A stretch of 44,752 bases of DNA from CALOBA01 sp942491465 (GCA_942491465.1 CALOBA010000068.1:1-44752), one strand, 5' to 3'; shown: positions 1 to 8,691, counted from the stretch's first letter. Program-made: numbers and translations. Notes: a model not told the origin generated them from the sequence alone.

Positions 1-61
1 TGGGCTTGATTGACCCGACTCCGCCGCACCCTTTGAACTATCCGCCGTAGTCGGGTTGAGG

Positions 62-185
62 CCAATGCCGTTAAGTGAAGCCGTGGGAGCGGCTTCCAGC
101 CGCGACGGTCGCCGCGCGAGCCGAGTCGCGGCTTGAAGCCGCTCCCACAAAGCGCTCCCATCGCTCGCTAATTTAATGGCATTGG
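62..185. repeat. REP-like nested palindrome
   Basis: A 24-nt left arm (83-106) that begins GTGGGAGCGGCTTC pairs almost perfectly with a right arm (125-148) that ends GAAGCCGCTCCCAC. An outer 13-nt pair, 62-74 and 173-185, matches with one mismatch. The inner arm resembles the abundant REP-type palindromes of Pseudomonas, Xanthomonas and related gammaproteobacteria (family knowledge). A 10-nt direct repeat, GGGTTGAGGC, lies at 53-62 and 185-194, just outside or overlapping the outer arms, and could be a target duplication or chance. A further 8-bp inverted repeat, ACCCGACT/AGTCGGGT, sits at 13-20 and 49-56. No protein-coding content is seen here. Confidence 0.75.
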
Positions 186-224
186 GGTTGAGGCACGAAC
201 CCCAGCGATACCCACCTTCACTCA

Positions 225-470
225 GCGCGGTTTTGCTCTCGGCGCCTCTCGTCCGCACCAGATCGACCCTGGGCAGGGCATGCCCCCAGCTTCTTCAATG
301 GACCGGCGTCTCCGCCGCGTCAGCCCTTGGTCGTCCAGTGTGGATCGCTTTACACGCCAACTGCCAGCGTCCACGGTGAGTTTCAGACCCTCAGCCCCGA
401 TGAGCACATACCGAGCACGTCGATCCCCACTCACGCGCGACTTGCCCCGCACTTGGCACCCTGCTTGACC
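225..470 (-). pseudogene. possible decayed IS5-type transposase fragment
   Basis: Read on the minus strand, this stretch gives a peptide with LIGAEGLKL, then a Gly-Ser-Trp, then a basic Arg-rich run. The order loosely resembles the region around the first catalytic Asp of IS5-group transposases (typically IDSTGLK, then GEW, then RRxWRK). The first Asp is not preserved and no complete domain can be assembled. If the reading is right, this is a heavily decayed relic. It may equally be non-coding accessory DNA. Apart from this and the palindrome upstream, I see nothing else supportable between 190 and 620. Confidence 0.2.
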
Positions 471-626
471 GATGCGCTTCGGGCGGCGGCAGGCCGATCC
501 GACATCCAGCCAATGGTCGGCACCAATAACCGATAGACACGCAGGGAATACAAATCGGGCACCCTGATTCTGGCAATATCGCCCTGCCATCCTGGGCCCA
601 GGTTCCAACCAACCGAGGCCCCTGCG

Positions 627-794
627 ATGTTGCCGACCATCCTGATCTTTACCGTAACCGTATCCTGCTACCTCGGCCTGGCGTTGCTGCACTGGCTGCA
701 TGAGGCGCTGCCGCAAACGGTGCGCGACCGGCTGCTGGCGCTGCTCTACCTGGCCGTCGCCATCAGTCAGGCCGCGAGCAAGCTGCTAAACTGA
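627..794 (+). CDS. small hydrophobic protein (55 aa), unknown
   Basis: This is a 55-residue ORF starting at ATG 627 with a GAGG Shine-Dalgarno sequence at 615-618, eight bases upstream. The N-terminal ~20 residues form a hydrophobic helix (LPTILIFTVTVSCYLGLALL). A short charged turn (residues about 26-35) follows, then a second apolar helix (LLALLYLAVAI), so it could be a two-helix inner-membrane miniprotein. I do not recognise a family. It lies 26 bp before the start of another short gene with its own ribosome-binding site, so the two may share a transcript. The good RBS and hydrophobic pattern are the only support. Confidence 0.4.
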   Translation: MLPTILIFTVTVSCYLGLALLHWLHEALPQTVRDRLLALLYLAVAISQAASKLLN

Positions 795-820
795 CGCCTC
801 GGATGCACCAGGAGAGACCC

Positions 821-1216
821 ATGGGCGAGCGGCCAAGATTCGACCGGCAGAGATGCGAGCGCCTGCGGCGCGATGAGGGCCTGTCCCAGGACCAGATCGC
901 CGAGCTGACGCTCCTCCCAACCCAGCGCCTGCAACAGCTCCGATCCGCCAAGGCCCGCCTCCACGGCCTCGACAACGCCCTGCTCGGCGCCCGCGACCCG
1001 GAACTGCGCCCCTACCGCGAGCCGCTGACGGTCTGGCAACGTCTGGTCGACGACTGGCTCGGCGAGACCGAGGCCGAGGCGGCCAGGGCTTGCTCCCGCT
1101 CGGAGCGGGCTTGCTCCAGCTCGACACTGGCTTGCTCCAGCTTGGCGTTGGTTTGCGCAATGAGGCGGTCCCGCTCGTCGAGTTCGCGCTGGATGGAACG
1201 CTGCTGGCGCTGGTAG
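821..1216 (+). CDS. hypothetical protein, chimeric 3' end
   Basis: ATG 821 follows a GGAG Shine-Dalgarno sequence (811-814) with a six-base spacer. The first ~88 codons have the GC-rich third positions and composition of a real gene. The peptide is charged and contains LSQDQIAELTLLPTQRLQQL, which looks like a helical or helix-turn-helix-like segment. No family is recognised. From about 1080 onward the frame simply reads through the antisense strand of an Rpn nuclease remnant, giving low-complexity Cys/Ser/Arg repeats and ending at 1216. The authentic 3' end therefore appears to have been lost or replaced when the Rpn fragment arrived. Whether any stable protein is made is unknown. Confidence 0.4.
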   Translation: MGERPRFDRQRCERLRRDEGLSQDQIAELTLLPTQRLQQLRSAKARLHGLDNALLGARDPELRPYREPLTVWQRLVDDWLGETEAEAARACSRSERACSSSTLACSSLALVCAMRRSRSSSSRWMERCWRW

Positions 1217-1500
1217 TTGAGCCGCGCCTGATAGAGGTGGTCGGCGCGGTCCTTCTCGGAGAAATCGGTCATCGTGCTCATGACTTGCCTCATCTCTGGG
1301 GTGTTCATCCAGGCGGGGAGGTTATTCGGGTCGAGGGTTGCACCCTCTCTGAAAAATTTGACCCAGCGCTCCTGCTCGGTTTCCACGATGTCGGGCGGCG
1401 GCGAATTTCGGGATCTCCGGCAGCCAGATGCCACCGTGATCGCCGAAGGTTTGGCCGACGGCGTTGCGCAGTGTTCGGGGCTCTCCAAGCGCCGGGGGTA
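1080..1500 (-). pseudogene. Rpn/PDDEXK_2 nuclease C-terminal remnant
   Basis: On the minus strand this fragment encodes the C-terminal part of an Rpn-family (PD-(D/E)XK, recombination-promoting nuclease/putative transposase) protein. It contains TFGDHGGIWLPEIPKF, then ETEQERWVKFFREGATLD, then a segment ending in a coiled coil (QRQQRSIQRELDERD and heptads up to REQALAA). The first and second parts are in different frames, with the shift near 1395-1405. The N-terminal nuclease core is absent. The 3' end dissolves at about 1080 into the neighbouring plus-strand gene. A full-length relative of the same family lies at 7783-8691. Confidence 0.7.
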
Positions 1501-1645
1501 GTGGAGCTGCGGTGACAGATGCTTTACCTAGGGGGTGGTGATCCGGATTGCCGGTGAACTGCGCCCCGACCGCGAGGCCGAGCGATGGCAGAATAGGCTT
1601 TTTCGCAGGCTGGCATGTTGGAGCGAGGATGACCGAGTAGTGTTG

Positions 1646-2560
1646 ATGCGTACTGTGGCTGATATCCCGGTTGGCGCTGCGGGTGCGTCAGGCCGTGCTT
1701 TTGGGGCCGGTCTGTTGTTGCTGATCATATTGCTGCACCCGGCGTTGGTCGTGGGCGCAGCGTTGCAGACGTTTGAGAACGTGCGCCTTATCCCGACGGC
1801 CTGGGCCGATGGCGACAGCTTCCGGGTCGTCTTTGCGACCGGCGAGGAGCACACGGTTCGGCTTTACGGCGCTGATTGCCTTGAGTACCACGTCACCGAC
1901 CGGACCGATGTGAGGCGGCTTCAGGCCCAGCGCCGGTATTTCGGCATCACGGGCTACGGTGGCGAGCCGGGGAAGTCCATCGCGCTTGCGAAGTCGCTGG
2001 GCAAGTCGGCGACCGAGACGGTGCGACAGGTCTTGGCGAGGCCGTTCTCGGTGCATACGGCCTTTGCCGACGGTGGCGGCGACGGGCGCTACAAGCGCAT
2101 CTATGCCTTCGTCACCACGGCCGATGGTGAGGATTTGGGAACGCTTCTGGTCGGTAGCGGGCTTGCGCGTGCCTTCGGTGTCTACCGCGGTTCCCCCGAC
2201 GGTGGCAGTCGAGACGAATACCGTGAAGCGCTCAAGGATGCGGAGCTGATCGCCGCGAGCGCGCGTCGCGGTGTCTGGGCCTATACGGACTGGGATGCCC
2301 TGGGGGCTCAGCGCAGCGAGCAGCGACGCGAGGAGGCGGAGATCGATGCCGCGCTTGGCCGTTCACCGCCGCCCGAGAAGATGGACCTGAATATCGCGGC
2401 GCGGGACATGCTGATGCGCATTCCGCAGATCGGCGAGGTGCGTGCGAACCGGATCATCGAGGGACGGCCCTATCGCAGTGTCGACGAGTTGCTGAAGGTG
2501 AAAGGCATCGGCAGGAAGCGATTGGAGGTGATTCGGCCCTGGGTGGTGGTATCGCCTTAG
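1646..2560 (+). CDS. exported SNase-like thermonuclease with C-terminal HhH domain
   Basis: This is a predicted exported nuclease, 304 aa from ATG 1646. I chose that start because it directly precedes a signal-peptide-like segment (apolar LLLLIILL, about residues 23-30). An in-frame GTG at 1535 would add 37 unconvincing residues. The staphylococcal-nuclease fold is suggested by VRLYGADCLEY (R72, E80) and by GRYKRIYAFV (R151), the usual positions of the catalytic Arg-Glu-Arg set. A linker is followed by a ComEA-like helix-hairpin-helix domain (about residues 247-300) with IPQIGEVRANRI and VKGIGRKRL. It probably degrades or binds nucleic acid in the periplasm or outside the cell. The TAG stop (2558-2560) lies inside the left arm of the inverted-repeat element at 2553-2722. 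Confidence 0.82.
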   Translation: MRTVADIPVGAAGASGRAFGAGLLLLIILLHPALVVGAALQTFENVRLIPTAWADGDSFRVVFATGEEHTVRLYGADCLEYHVTDRTDVRRLQAQRRYFGITGYGGEPGKSIALAKSLGKSATETVRQVLARPFSVHTAFADGGGDGRYKRIYAFVTTADGEDLGTLLVGSGLARAFGVYRGSPDGGSRDEYREALKDAELIAASARRGVWAYTDWDALGAQRSEQRREEAEIDAALGRSPPPEKMDLNIAARDMLMRIPQIGEVRANRIIEGRPYRSVDELLKVKGIGRKRLEVIRPWVVVSP

Positions 2561-2722
2561 GCGATTGCCGGAAACTTTCATACCAGATGACGCAGGATTG
2601 ACGTTCGCCTTCAAGGAGGGCTGGCGAGAGCTGAGCTCGCTATGTGACCGCCAGCCCGACGCCGAAGGCGGGCGTCAAGACAAGTCAGATGGTATGAAAG
2701 TTGACAGAAATCGCCTTAGGCG
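2553..2722. repeat. 170-bp inverted-repeat (MITE-like) element
   Basis: The outer arms 2553-2591 and 2684-2722 are inverted copies with few mismatches; both contain the core ACTTTCATACCA or its complement, and CGCCTTAGGCG or close to it. Inner arms continue the fold: 2600-2612 with 2664-2676 (GACGTTCGCCTTC against GAAGGCGGGCGTC), and 2618-2625 with 2650-2657 (GGGCTGGC/GCCAGCCC), around a short AT-richer loop. The whole unit can form one long imperfect hairpin and encodes no protein. It could be a miniature inverted-repeat element or act as a transcript 3' end. The remaining 2723-2830 holds nothing I can identify. Confidence 0.75.
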
Positions 2723-2830
2723 ACTCTGCGCCGGTGGACCCCAGGGACGGGTGATCCGCGGGCCGCCCGGGCGTGGTCGATCGGTGCTGCCCCGGGGCTG
2801 CCCGGACCAGCAATGCCGGGCTCCGGCCTG

Positions 2831-4060
2831 CTATTTGGGCAGCGCCGCCGGCAGCCCCCGCGCAAGCCGCGGCAAGCGCCCGTCGATGCCCATGAAACGG
2901 CGGGCGACGAGGTGGCGGGCGCCGGGAATCAGGTCGAGGCCGAGCATGCCGAGGTCGCGTCCGGCGCGGACCGGCGCCCAGGGGTTGATGAACAGGCGGG
3001 CAAGGGCGTCGGTGACCGTGGCCACGGCGGCCTGATCGGGGCCGCGGCGGCGGCGGTAGCCGTCAAGCACGGTGCGCCCGCCGATATCGGCGGCGGTGTT
3101 GTCGGCGTCGACGATCAGGTCGGCCAACTCGGCGACATCGCGCAGGCCGAGGTTGAAGCCCTGGCCGGCCACCGGGTGCAGGGTGTGGGCGGCGTTGCCG
3201 ATGAGCAGCGTGCGCGGGTAGGTCAGCTGGCGGGCGAGCAGCAGCCGCAGCGGATAGGCGACGCGGCGTCCGGGGCGGGTGAGCCGGCCCATGCGCTGGC
3301 CGAAGCGCTGCTGGAGCAGGGCCAGGAAGCCAGCGTCGTCCAGGGCCATGATGGCGTCGCGCTCTTCGGCGCGGACGGTCCAGACGACGGACCAGCGCCC
3401 CTGAGTCATCGGCAGCATGGCCAGCGGCCCGGTGTCGGTGAAGCGCTCGAAGGCGGTGCCGGGCCGGGGCTGTTCGGGGGTGATGGTGGAGATGATGGCG
3501 TGGTGCTCGTAGTCGCGCTCGCGCGCCTTGAGCTTGAGCCTGCGGCGCACGGCCGACTCGCCGCCGTCGGCGGCCACCAGCAGCCGGGTCTGCAGCAGTC
3601 GGGATCGGCCGTGGGTGACGACCTCGACGTCGACGTGATCGGGGTGGTGGCGCAGGCCCACCAGCCGCGCCGGGCGCAGCAGCTCGATGTCGTCGGCGGC
3701 CTCCAGGCAGGGGCCGATGGCGGCGCCCATGGCCCGCGCCGGGGTGACGTAGCCCAGGGCCTCCACCCGCTCTTCGGCGTGGTCGAGGTGGGCGAAGCCG
3801 CAGTGGCCGCGGTCGGAGACATGGACCTTGAGGATGGGCTCGGCCTGGGGTGCGATCTGCTCCCACAGGCCCATGCCGTCGAAGATACGCCGGCTGCCCA
3901 GGGACAGGGCGATGACGCGCTCATCGTAGCTCGGGTGGCTCGGCGCCTCGGCGGCGACCGCCTCGACCACGGCGACGCGCAGCCCGGTGTCGCGCAGGGC
4001 GCAGGCCAGCGAGCCGCCCACCAGGCCGCCGCCGATGATGATCAGGTCGAAGTCAACCAT
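2831..4060 (-). CDS. ubiH: 2-octaprenyl-6-methoxyphenol hydroxylase (UbiH)
   Basis: This is a flavoprotein monooxygenase of ubiquinone biosynthesis, 409 aa. It has an N-terminal FAD dinucleotide-binding motif, IIIGGGLVGG (residues 7-16), then DERVIALSLGSRRIF typical of the UbiH/UbiF/COQ6 group. Near residue 300 is the second flavin motif, GNAAHTLHPVAGQGFN. The Asn in place of the usual Asp and the HTLHP wording match UbiH better than UbiF or VisC. ATG 4060 is preceded by an AGGAG ribosome-binding site. The gene starts 17 bp after pepP ends, in the gammaproteobacterial order ygfB-pepP-ubiH. The protein should act at the cytoplasmic membrane with the Ubi complex. Confidence 0.93.
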   Translation of the reverse strand: MVDFDLIIIGGGLVGGSLACALRDTGLRVAVVEAVAAEAPSHPSYDERVIALSLGSRRIFDGMGLWEQIAPQAEPILKVHVSDRGHCGFAHLDHAEERVEALGYVTPARAMGAAIGPCLEAADDIELLRPARLVGLRHHPDHVDVEVVTHGRSRLLQTRLLVAADGGESAVRRRLKLKARERDYEHHAIISTITPEQPRPGTAFERFTDTGPLAMLPMTQGRWSVVWTVRAEERDAIMALDDAGFLALLQQRFGQRMGRLTRPGRRVAYPLRLLLARQLTYPRTLLIGNAAHTLHPVAGQGFNLGLRDVAELADLIVDADNTAADIGGRTVLDGYRRRRGPDQAAVATVTDALARLFINPWAPVRAGRDLGMLGLDLIPGARHLVARRFMGIDGRLPRLARGLPAALPK

Positions 4061-4077
4061 GGATGCTGCTCCTGTTC

Positions 4078-5447
<1,370 letters not shown>

Positions 5448-5451
<4 letters not shown>

Positions 5452-6026
5452 GTGCTCGTCTCGATGCTGGCCGGGGTGGTGCCGACGTTGGGGTCACCCT
5501 TGTCCTCGTAGACCAGCATGGCGGCGACGCGGATGAACTCGGCGATCTCGGTCAGGGCCTGATCGTCGGCATCGTCGTCGCCGACGCTGTCCAGGTCGAG
5601 CCGGGTCAGGTCGAGCAGATCGACGATGGCCTCCCTAGCAGTCGCCGACAGGCCGTCGTCGGTCCCGGCGGACGGGTCCAGACCGCCGATGGAGATGCCG
5701 AATAGGAAGCCGCGCACCCAATCGACCAGCGCCACCGCTGTCGCCTGCTGACCGGCCGCCGTCTCCGGCAGCAGCAGATCCGGCTGACCGCTGAGCTGCT
5801 CGCGGGTCTGGGCGGCCAGCCGCAGCAGCAGACCGCGGCACTCGCCGACGGTCAGGTCCGCCGGGTCGGCATCGGCGAGGACCTCGTCGAGCCAGCGGCG
5901 CTCGGCGTCGGCGGTGTCTGCGGCGAACAGCCCGACGAGCATGCCGTGGGCCTCTGCGGGCGTCGGCGACAGCTCGCTGACGGTCAGCGGGTGGAGAAGG
6001 TCTTCGAACCGGACTGGATCTTGCAT
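5448..6026 (-). CDS. ygfB: YgfB/UPF0149 family protein
   Basis: This 192-aa protein of the YgfB/UPF0149 family is all-helical, acidic, and usually encoded directly upstream of pepP. Family features visible here are TPAEAHGMLVGL near the N terminus, the central WVRGFLFGI segment, and a C-terminal EIAEFIRVAAMLVYED helix. ATG 6026 gives the normal family length. A longer frame upstream would add ~54 Arg/Pro-rich residues and is not credible. No strong Shine-Dalgarno sequence is seen. The gene overlaps pepP by four bases (ATGA). YgfB proteins are poorly characterised; in Pseudomonas a homologue influences expression of an amidase and beta-lactam response (family knowledge), and I do not extend that role here. 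Confidence 0.88.
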
Positions 6027-6178
6027 AAGGCGGTGGATGACGGGGGCCGGTGATCGTTCAACGGGCGCCGAGCGACGGTGTCGGTTATCGACCTCGCGGC
6101 GTCCGCCCCGAGGTCGCTGGTGGGGCCGAGTCGGTGGATCACAACGATTGCAATGGGCCAGGATCATAGCACGTCGGA

Positions 6179-6207
6179 TTGACCGCACCGTTGGCCCCTT
6201 CTATATT
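6179..6207 (+). promoter_or_regulatory. sigma70-type promoter for coiled-coil gene-zapA-ssrS
   Basis: TTGACC (6179-6184) and TATATT (6202-6207) are separated by 17 bp, a near-consensus sigma70 promoter. It sits in the 242-bp divergent region between ygfB and the plus-strand coiled-coil gene, about 60 bp upstream of ATG 6269. I could not identify an equally good promoter for ygfB on the other strand, although a TATGAT-like hexamer is present at 6163-6168 (complement). Confidence 0.65.
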
Positions 6208-6268
6208 GCGCGTTACGCGCCCGATACGAGCCCCTCGTCTTCGGGAAACACCCGTCCCGCCCGGACCC

Positions 6269-6484
6269 ATGACCATGGCCGACTTCGACCTCGATACCCT
6301 GGAGCGTCAGGTGGAGGAGCTGATCCGCACCTGCGACCGGTTGCGCGAAGAGAACGCCTCCCTGCGAGCCAGCCAGGAGCACCTGGTGGCCGAGCGCGCC
6401 GAGCTGATCGAAAAGACCGAGCTTGCACGCAGCCGCGTCGAGGCAATGGTCAGCCGTCTGAAGGCGATGGAAGATCAGTTATGA
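6269..6484 (+). CDS. TIGR02449-like small coiled-coil protein (ZapB-like)
   Basis: This 71-residue protein is almost entirely heptad coiled coil (LERQVEELIRTCDRLREENA, then LIEKTELARSRVEAMVSRLK). It matches the short gammaproteobacterial family TIGR02449, found immediately upstream of zapA. Its similarity to ZapB suggests a structural role with the division-ring protein ZapA, but that is inferred from length, coiled coil and neighbourhood. ATG 6269 is preferred, and ATG 6275 is an equally possible start. The stop overlaps the zapA start (ATGA, 6481-6484), implying coupled translation. A strong promoter lies at 6179-6207. Confidence 0.8.
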   Translation: MTMADFDLDTLERQVEELIRTCDRLREENASLRASQEHLVAERAELIEKTELARSRVEAMVSRLKAMEDQL

Positions 6485-6804
6485 CCCAGGAACTTACCCC
6501 CGTCACCGTTCACATCCTCGGCAAGGAGTATCGGATCGCCTGCGAGCCGGACGAGCGCACCGGCCTGCTCGACTCGGCGCGATTGCTCGACGAGCGCATG
6601 CGCGAGGTCCGCCAGCATGGTCGCGTCATCGGCGCCGACCGCATCGCCGTCATGGCCGCCCTGAATCTGGTCTACGAGTTGATGAAAAATCGCCAGTCCG
6701 GATCGGTCGACGGCGAGCGCCTCGGTCGTCTGCAGCAGCGCATCGGCGAGGCGATCGATGGATCAGGGAAAACCCGAGTAGACGAGGCTGGGGATTCCGT
6801 ATAG
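6481..6804 (+). CDS. zapA: cell division protein ZapA
   Basis: ZapA is a cytosolic FtsZ-ring-stabilising protein that cross-links FtsZ protofilaments. The 107-aa length agrees with the ~109 aa of the E. coli protein. The N-terminal globular part has the family motif VTVHILGKEYRIAC and a helix LLDSARLLDERMREVR. IGADRIAVMAALNLVYELM leads into the C-terminal coiled-coil helix. It starts within the stop codon of the preceding coiled-coil gene and is followed after about ten bases by 6S RNA, the conserved gammaproteobacterial arrangement. Confidence 0.93.
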   Translation: MTQELTPVTVHILGKEYRIACEPDERTGLLDSARLLDERMREVRQHGRVIGADRIAVMAALNLVYELMKNRQSGSVDGERLGRLQQRIGEAIDGSGKTRVDEAGDSV

Positions 6805-6813
6805 CCTTTGACC

Positions 6814-6999
6814 CAGACATCCCCTGCGATGCACGACAGCGGCCTGGGTATATTCTTGAGCCTAATCGCTGCCCCGGGGACGCCCACCGAAGGCTGTTGC
6901 GCATGTCCGTCTCCGAGCGGAAAGCCTGATGCCCGACCCAAGCGTCCCCACTTGAACCGTCAGGTTCAAGAACGACGGCAAGCATCGGCATAGGTGGGG
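6814..6999 (+). ncRNA. ssrS: 6S RNA
   Basis: 6S RNA binds RNA polymerase-sigma70 holoenzyme and down-regulates transcription in stationary phase. The region between zapA and the folate cyclo-ligase shows its features. A closing stem pairs CGATGC (6827-6832) with GCATCG (6982-6987), extended by CCCC (6821-6824) with a downstream G run (6995-7001). The conserved 3' hairpin is CTTGAACC (6951-6958) with GGTTCAAG (6963-6970). Just before it is the GAGCGGAAAGCCTGAT segment, comparable to E. coli CGAGAAGCCTTAAAACTG. A TATAGC hexamer at 6800-6805 could be its own -10 box. Ends are approximate. Confidence 0.88.
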
Positions 7000-7106
7000 G
7001 GTGTCGTCCCTTTCAAACCCTTCCCAAATCCACACTCTGCACGCGGCGCCCGCCCAGGCGGGCGCCGCGTGCCTCGGCACGGCCGCCCAATCAAAGTCCC
7101 TTCGCT

Positions 7107-7733
7107 GTGCAGCCCTGCTCACCCTCGCCGCCGACCAAGGCGTTGCGCCGCCGGCTCCGCGCCGCGCGTCGCGCCCTATCGCCCCTTGAACGTCGGCGTC
7201 ATGCCGGCGCTGCCGCACGGCGGCTGAGCCGGGAGCGCGCATTTCGATCCAGCCTGCGGGTCGCGATCTACCTGCCCGTCGACGGCGAGCTGGACCCGTT
7301 GCCGCTGCTGACTCGGCGCCCGGCACGCCGGCGCCAATGGCACCTGCCGGTCCTGCGCCGACATCAGCCGGGCCGGCTTTGGCTCGCGCGCTGGCGCCCC
7401 GGCGAGCCCCTGCGCCCGAACCGCTACGGCATCGGCGAGCCCACCCGCCGCCGACGCAGGCTGCGCCACCCCCGCCAGCTCGACCTGATCCTGCTGCCGC
7501 TGGTGGGCTTCGACGCGGACTGCAACCGCATCGGCATGGGCGCCGGCTTCTACGACCGCAGCCTCGCCTTCCTGCGCCGGCGCTGCTGCTGGCGGCGACC
7601 GCGGCTGATCGGCCTGGCCCACGAGTGCCAGCGCCTGCCGCGCATCGAGCCGCGGGCTTGGGATGTGCCGCTGGATGCGGTGATCACCGAGGCGCGCGTC
7701 TATCGCCGGCCCCGGCCATCCGAATCGGACTGA
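7107..7733 (+). CDS. ygfA: 5-formyltetrahydrofolate cyclo-ligase
   Basis: This enzyme converts 5-formyl-THF plus ATP to 5,10-methenyl-THF in one-carbon metabolism. The frame gives 208 aa from GTG 7107, which I chose to include the N-terminal KALRRRLRAARRALS helix, where this family has its substrate-binding basic residues. The diagnostic GMGAGFYDR loop is at 143-151, preceded by DLILLPLVGFD. The protein is unusually rich in Arg. There is no clear Shine-Dalgarno sequence, and other start sites nearby are possible. Position directly after 6S RNA matches the E. coli ssrS-ygfA arrangement, where the RNA is processed from a dicistronic transcript. Confidence 0.9.
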   Translation: MQPCSPSPPTKALRRRLRAARRALSPLERRRHAGAAARRLSRERAFRSSLRVAIYLPVDGELDPLPLLTRRPARRRQWHLPVLRRHQPGRLWLARWRPGEPLRPNRYGIGEPTRRRRRLRHPRQLDLILLPLVGFDADCNRIGMGAGFYDRSLAFLRRRCCWRRPRLIGLAHECQRLPRIEPRAWDVPLDAVITEARVYRRPRPSESD

Positions 7734-7782
7734 GGGGCGCGGTGTCGCCGGCACACGACAAGGAACGCCATGCAGCAATCGC

Positions 7783-8691
7783 CTAGAGCTCGGCAATGGT
7801 CTTGAGGTCCAGGCCGGTGCCCTCGGCGATGACTGCCGCGTCGACGCCCTGAGCCTTGAGGGCGCGCGCGATCTGGGTGCACGCCGTGCTGCGTCCCTCC
7901 TCGCGCCCCTCCTCGCGCCCCTCTTTGCGCCCCTGCTCCAGCCCCTCGACCTTGCCGTCCACATAGGTCGACAGCACCAGGCTCGCCTGCAGGTGCAGGT
8001 CGTCCTGCCAGCGCTCGTAGGCGGCGCGCTCGGCGGGCGGGAGCTTGAGCACATCGAGCTTCTCCTTGGCCTCGCTCAGGCCCTTGGCCGAGAAGCCGTC
8101 CTGGATCGTTTCGTTCTTCAGAAAATAGATCCACTCGTCGAGGGTGTCGCGGGCGTGGTCGTCGAACTGGTTGACCTTGATCAGGTAGTACTCCGGGAGC
8201 AGCTCATGGACACGCTCCCGCCCGGGGAACATCTGGCGCTGGGCGGCGCTCAGGGCCAGCTCGTCGTGTTGGTGCAGGCCCTCGAAGCGGGTGGTGCCGT
8301 GGTAGATGTAGTCCTCGCCGTGTCCGAGGTCGAAATAGACGATATTGACCGAGATGACCTTGACCAGATCGCCGTACGGGTCGCCGGCGTCCAAGTGCTC
8401 CACCAGCGCCTTGGCGCTCGCATAGGCCATGCGCTGGAGGTAATCGTATTGACGCTCGTATTGGACCTCGATCAGCACCAGCTCGCCACGGCGATTGCGC
8501 ACCTTCAGGTCCAGGCGATTGGAGCGGTCGTCCGCTTCGTCACGGTTCGACTCCGACTCCAGCAGGTCGATTATCTCGATCTCGTCGCGTAGCAGTTCGC
8601 TGAGGAACCCTTCGAGGATGCCGAAGTTCGCCTTGCTGCGCAGCAGGCGCTTCATGGCCCAGTCGAAGCTGATGAGCTTGCGGGTTGACAT
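7783..8691 (-). CDS. Rpn family recombination-promoting nuclease/putative transposase
   Basis: This 302-aa PD-(D/E)XK nuclease belongs to the Rpn/PDDEXK_2 group. The start region ISFDWAMKRLLRSKANFGIL matches the family's typical FDxxFKxLF-like opening. The catalytic core D61 (LDLKVRN) and E75-Q77 (LIEVQYERQ) is intact. ATG 8691 is chosen because the in-frame upstream extension is not family-like. The C terminus has a charged coiled coil with a GREE repeat and ends QGVDAAVIAEGTGLDLKTIAEL, a HTH-like tail common in these proteins. E. coli RpnA-D are DNA endonucleases that raise RecA-independent recombination (family knowledge). The gene is convergent with the folate cyclo-ligase and appears inserted in a housekeeping context. 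Confidence 0.9.
   Translation of the reverse strand: MSTRKLISFDWAMKRLLRSKANFGILEGFLSELLRDEIEIIDLLESESNRDEADDRSNRLDLKVRNRRGELVLIEVQYERQYDYLQRMAYASAKALVEHLDAGDPYGDLVKVISVNIVYFDLGHGEDYIYHGTTRFEGLHQHDELALSAAQRQMFPGRERVHELLPEYYLIKVNQFDDHARDTLDEWIYFLKNETIQDGFSAKGLSEAKEKLDVLKLPPAERAAYERWQDDLHLQASLVLSTYVDGKVEGLEQGRKEGREEGREEGRSTACTQIARALKAQGVDAAVIAEGTGLDLKTIAEL
7895..7934. repeat. 12-bp tandem repeat within Rpn gene
   Basis: About three imperfect copies of a 12-bp unit (CTCGCGCCCCTC-like on the plus strand) encode the repeated Gly-Arg-(Lys/Glu)-Glu stretch of the Rpn nuclease C terminus. In-frame copy-number change would only lengthen or shorten the coiled coil. Confidence 0.8.

Noticed and set aside
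1535..1645. GTG start extending the nuclease by 37 residues
   Set aside because: The extension has no family resemblance and would place the signal peptide internally.
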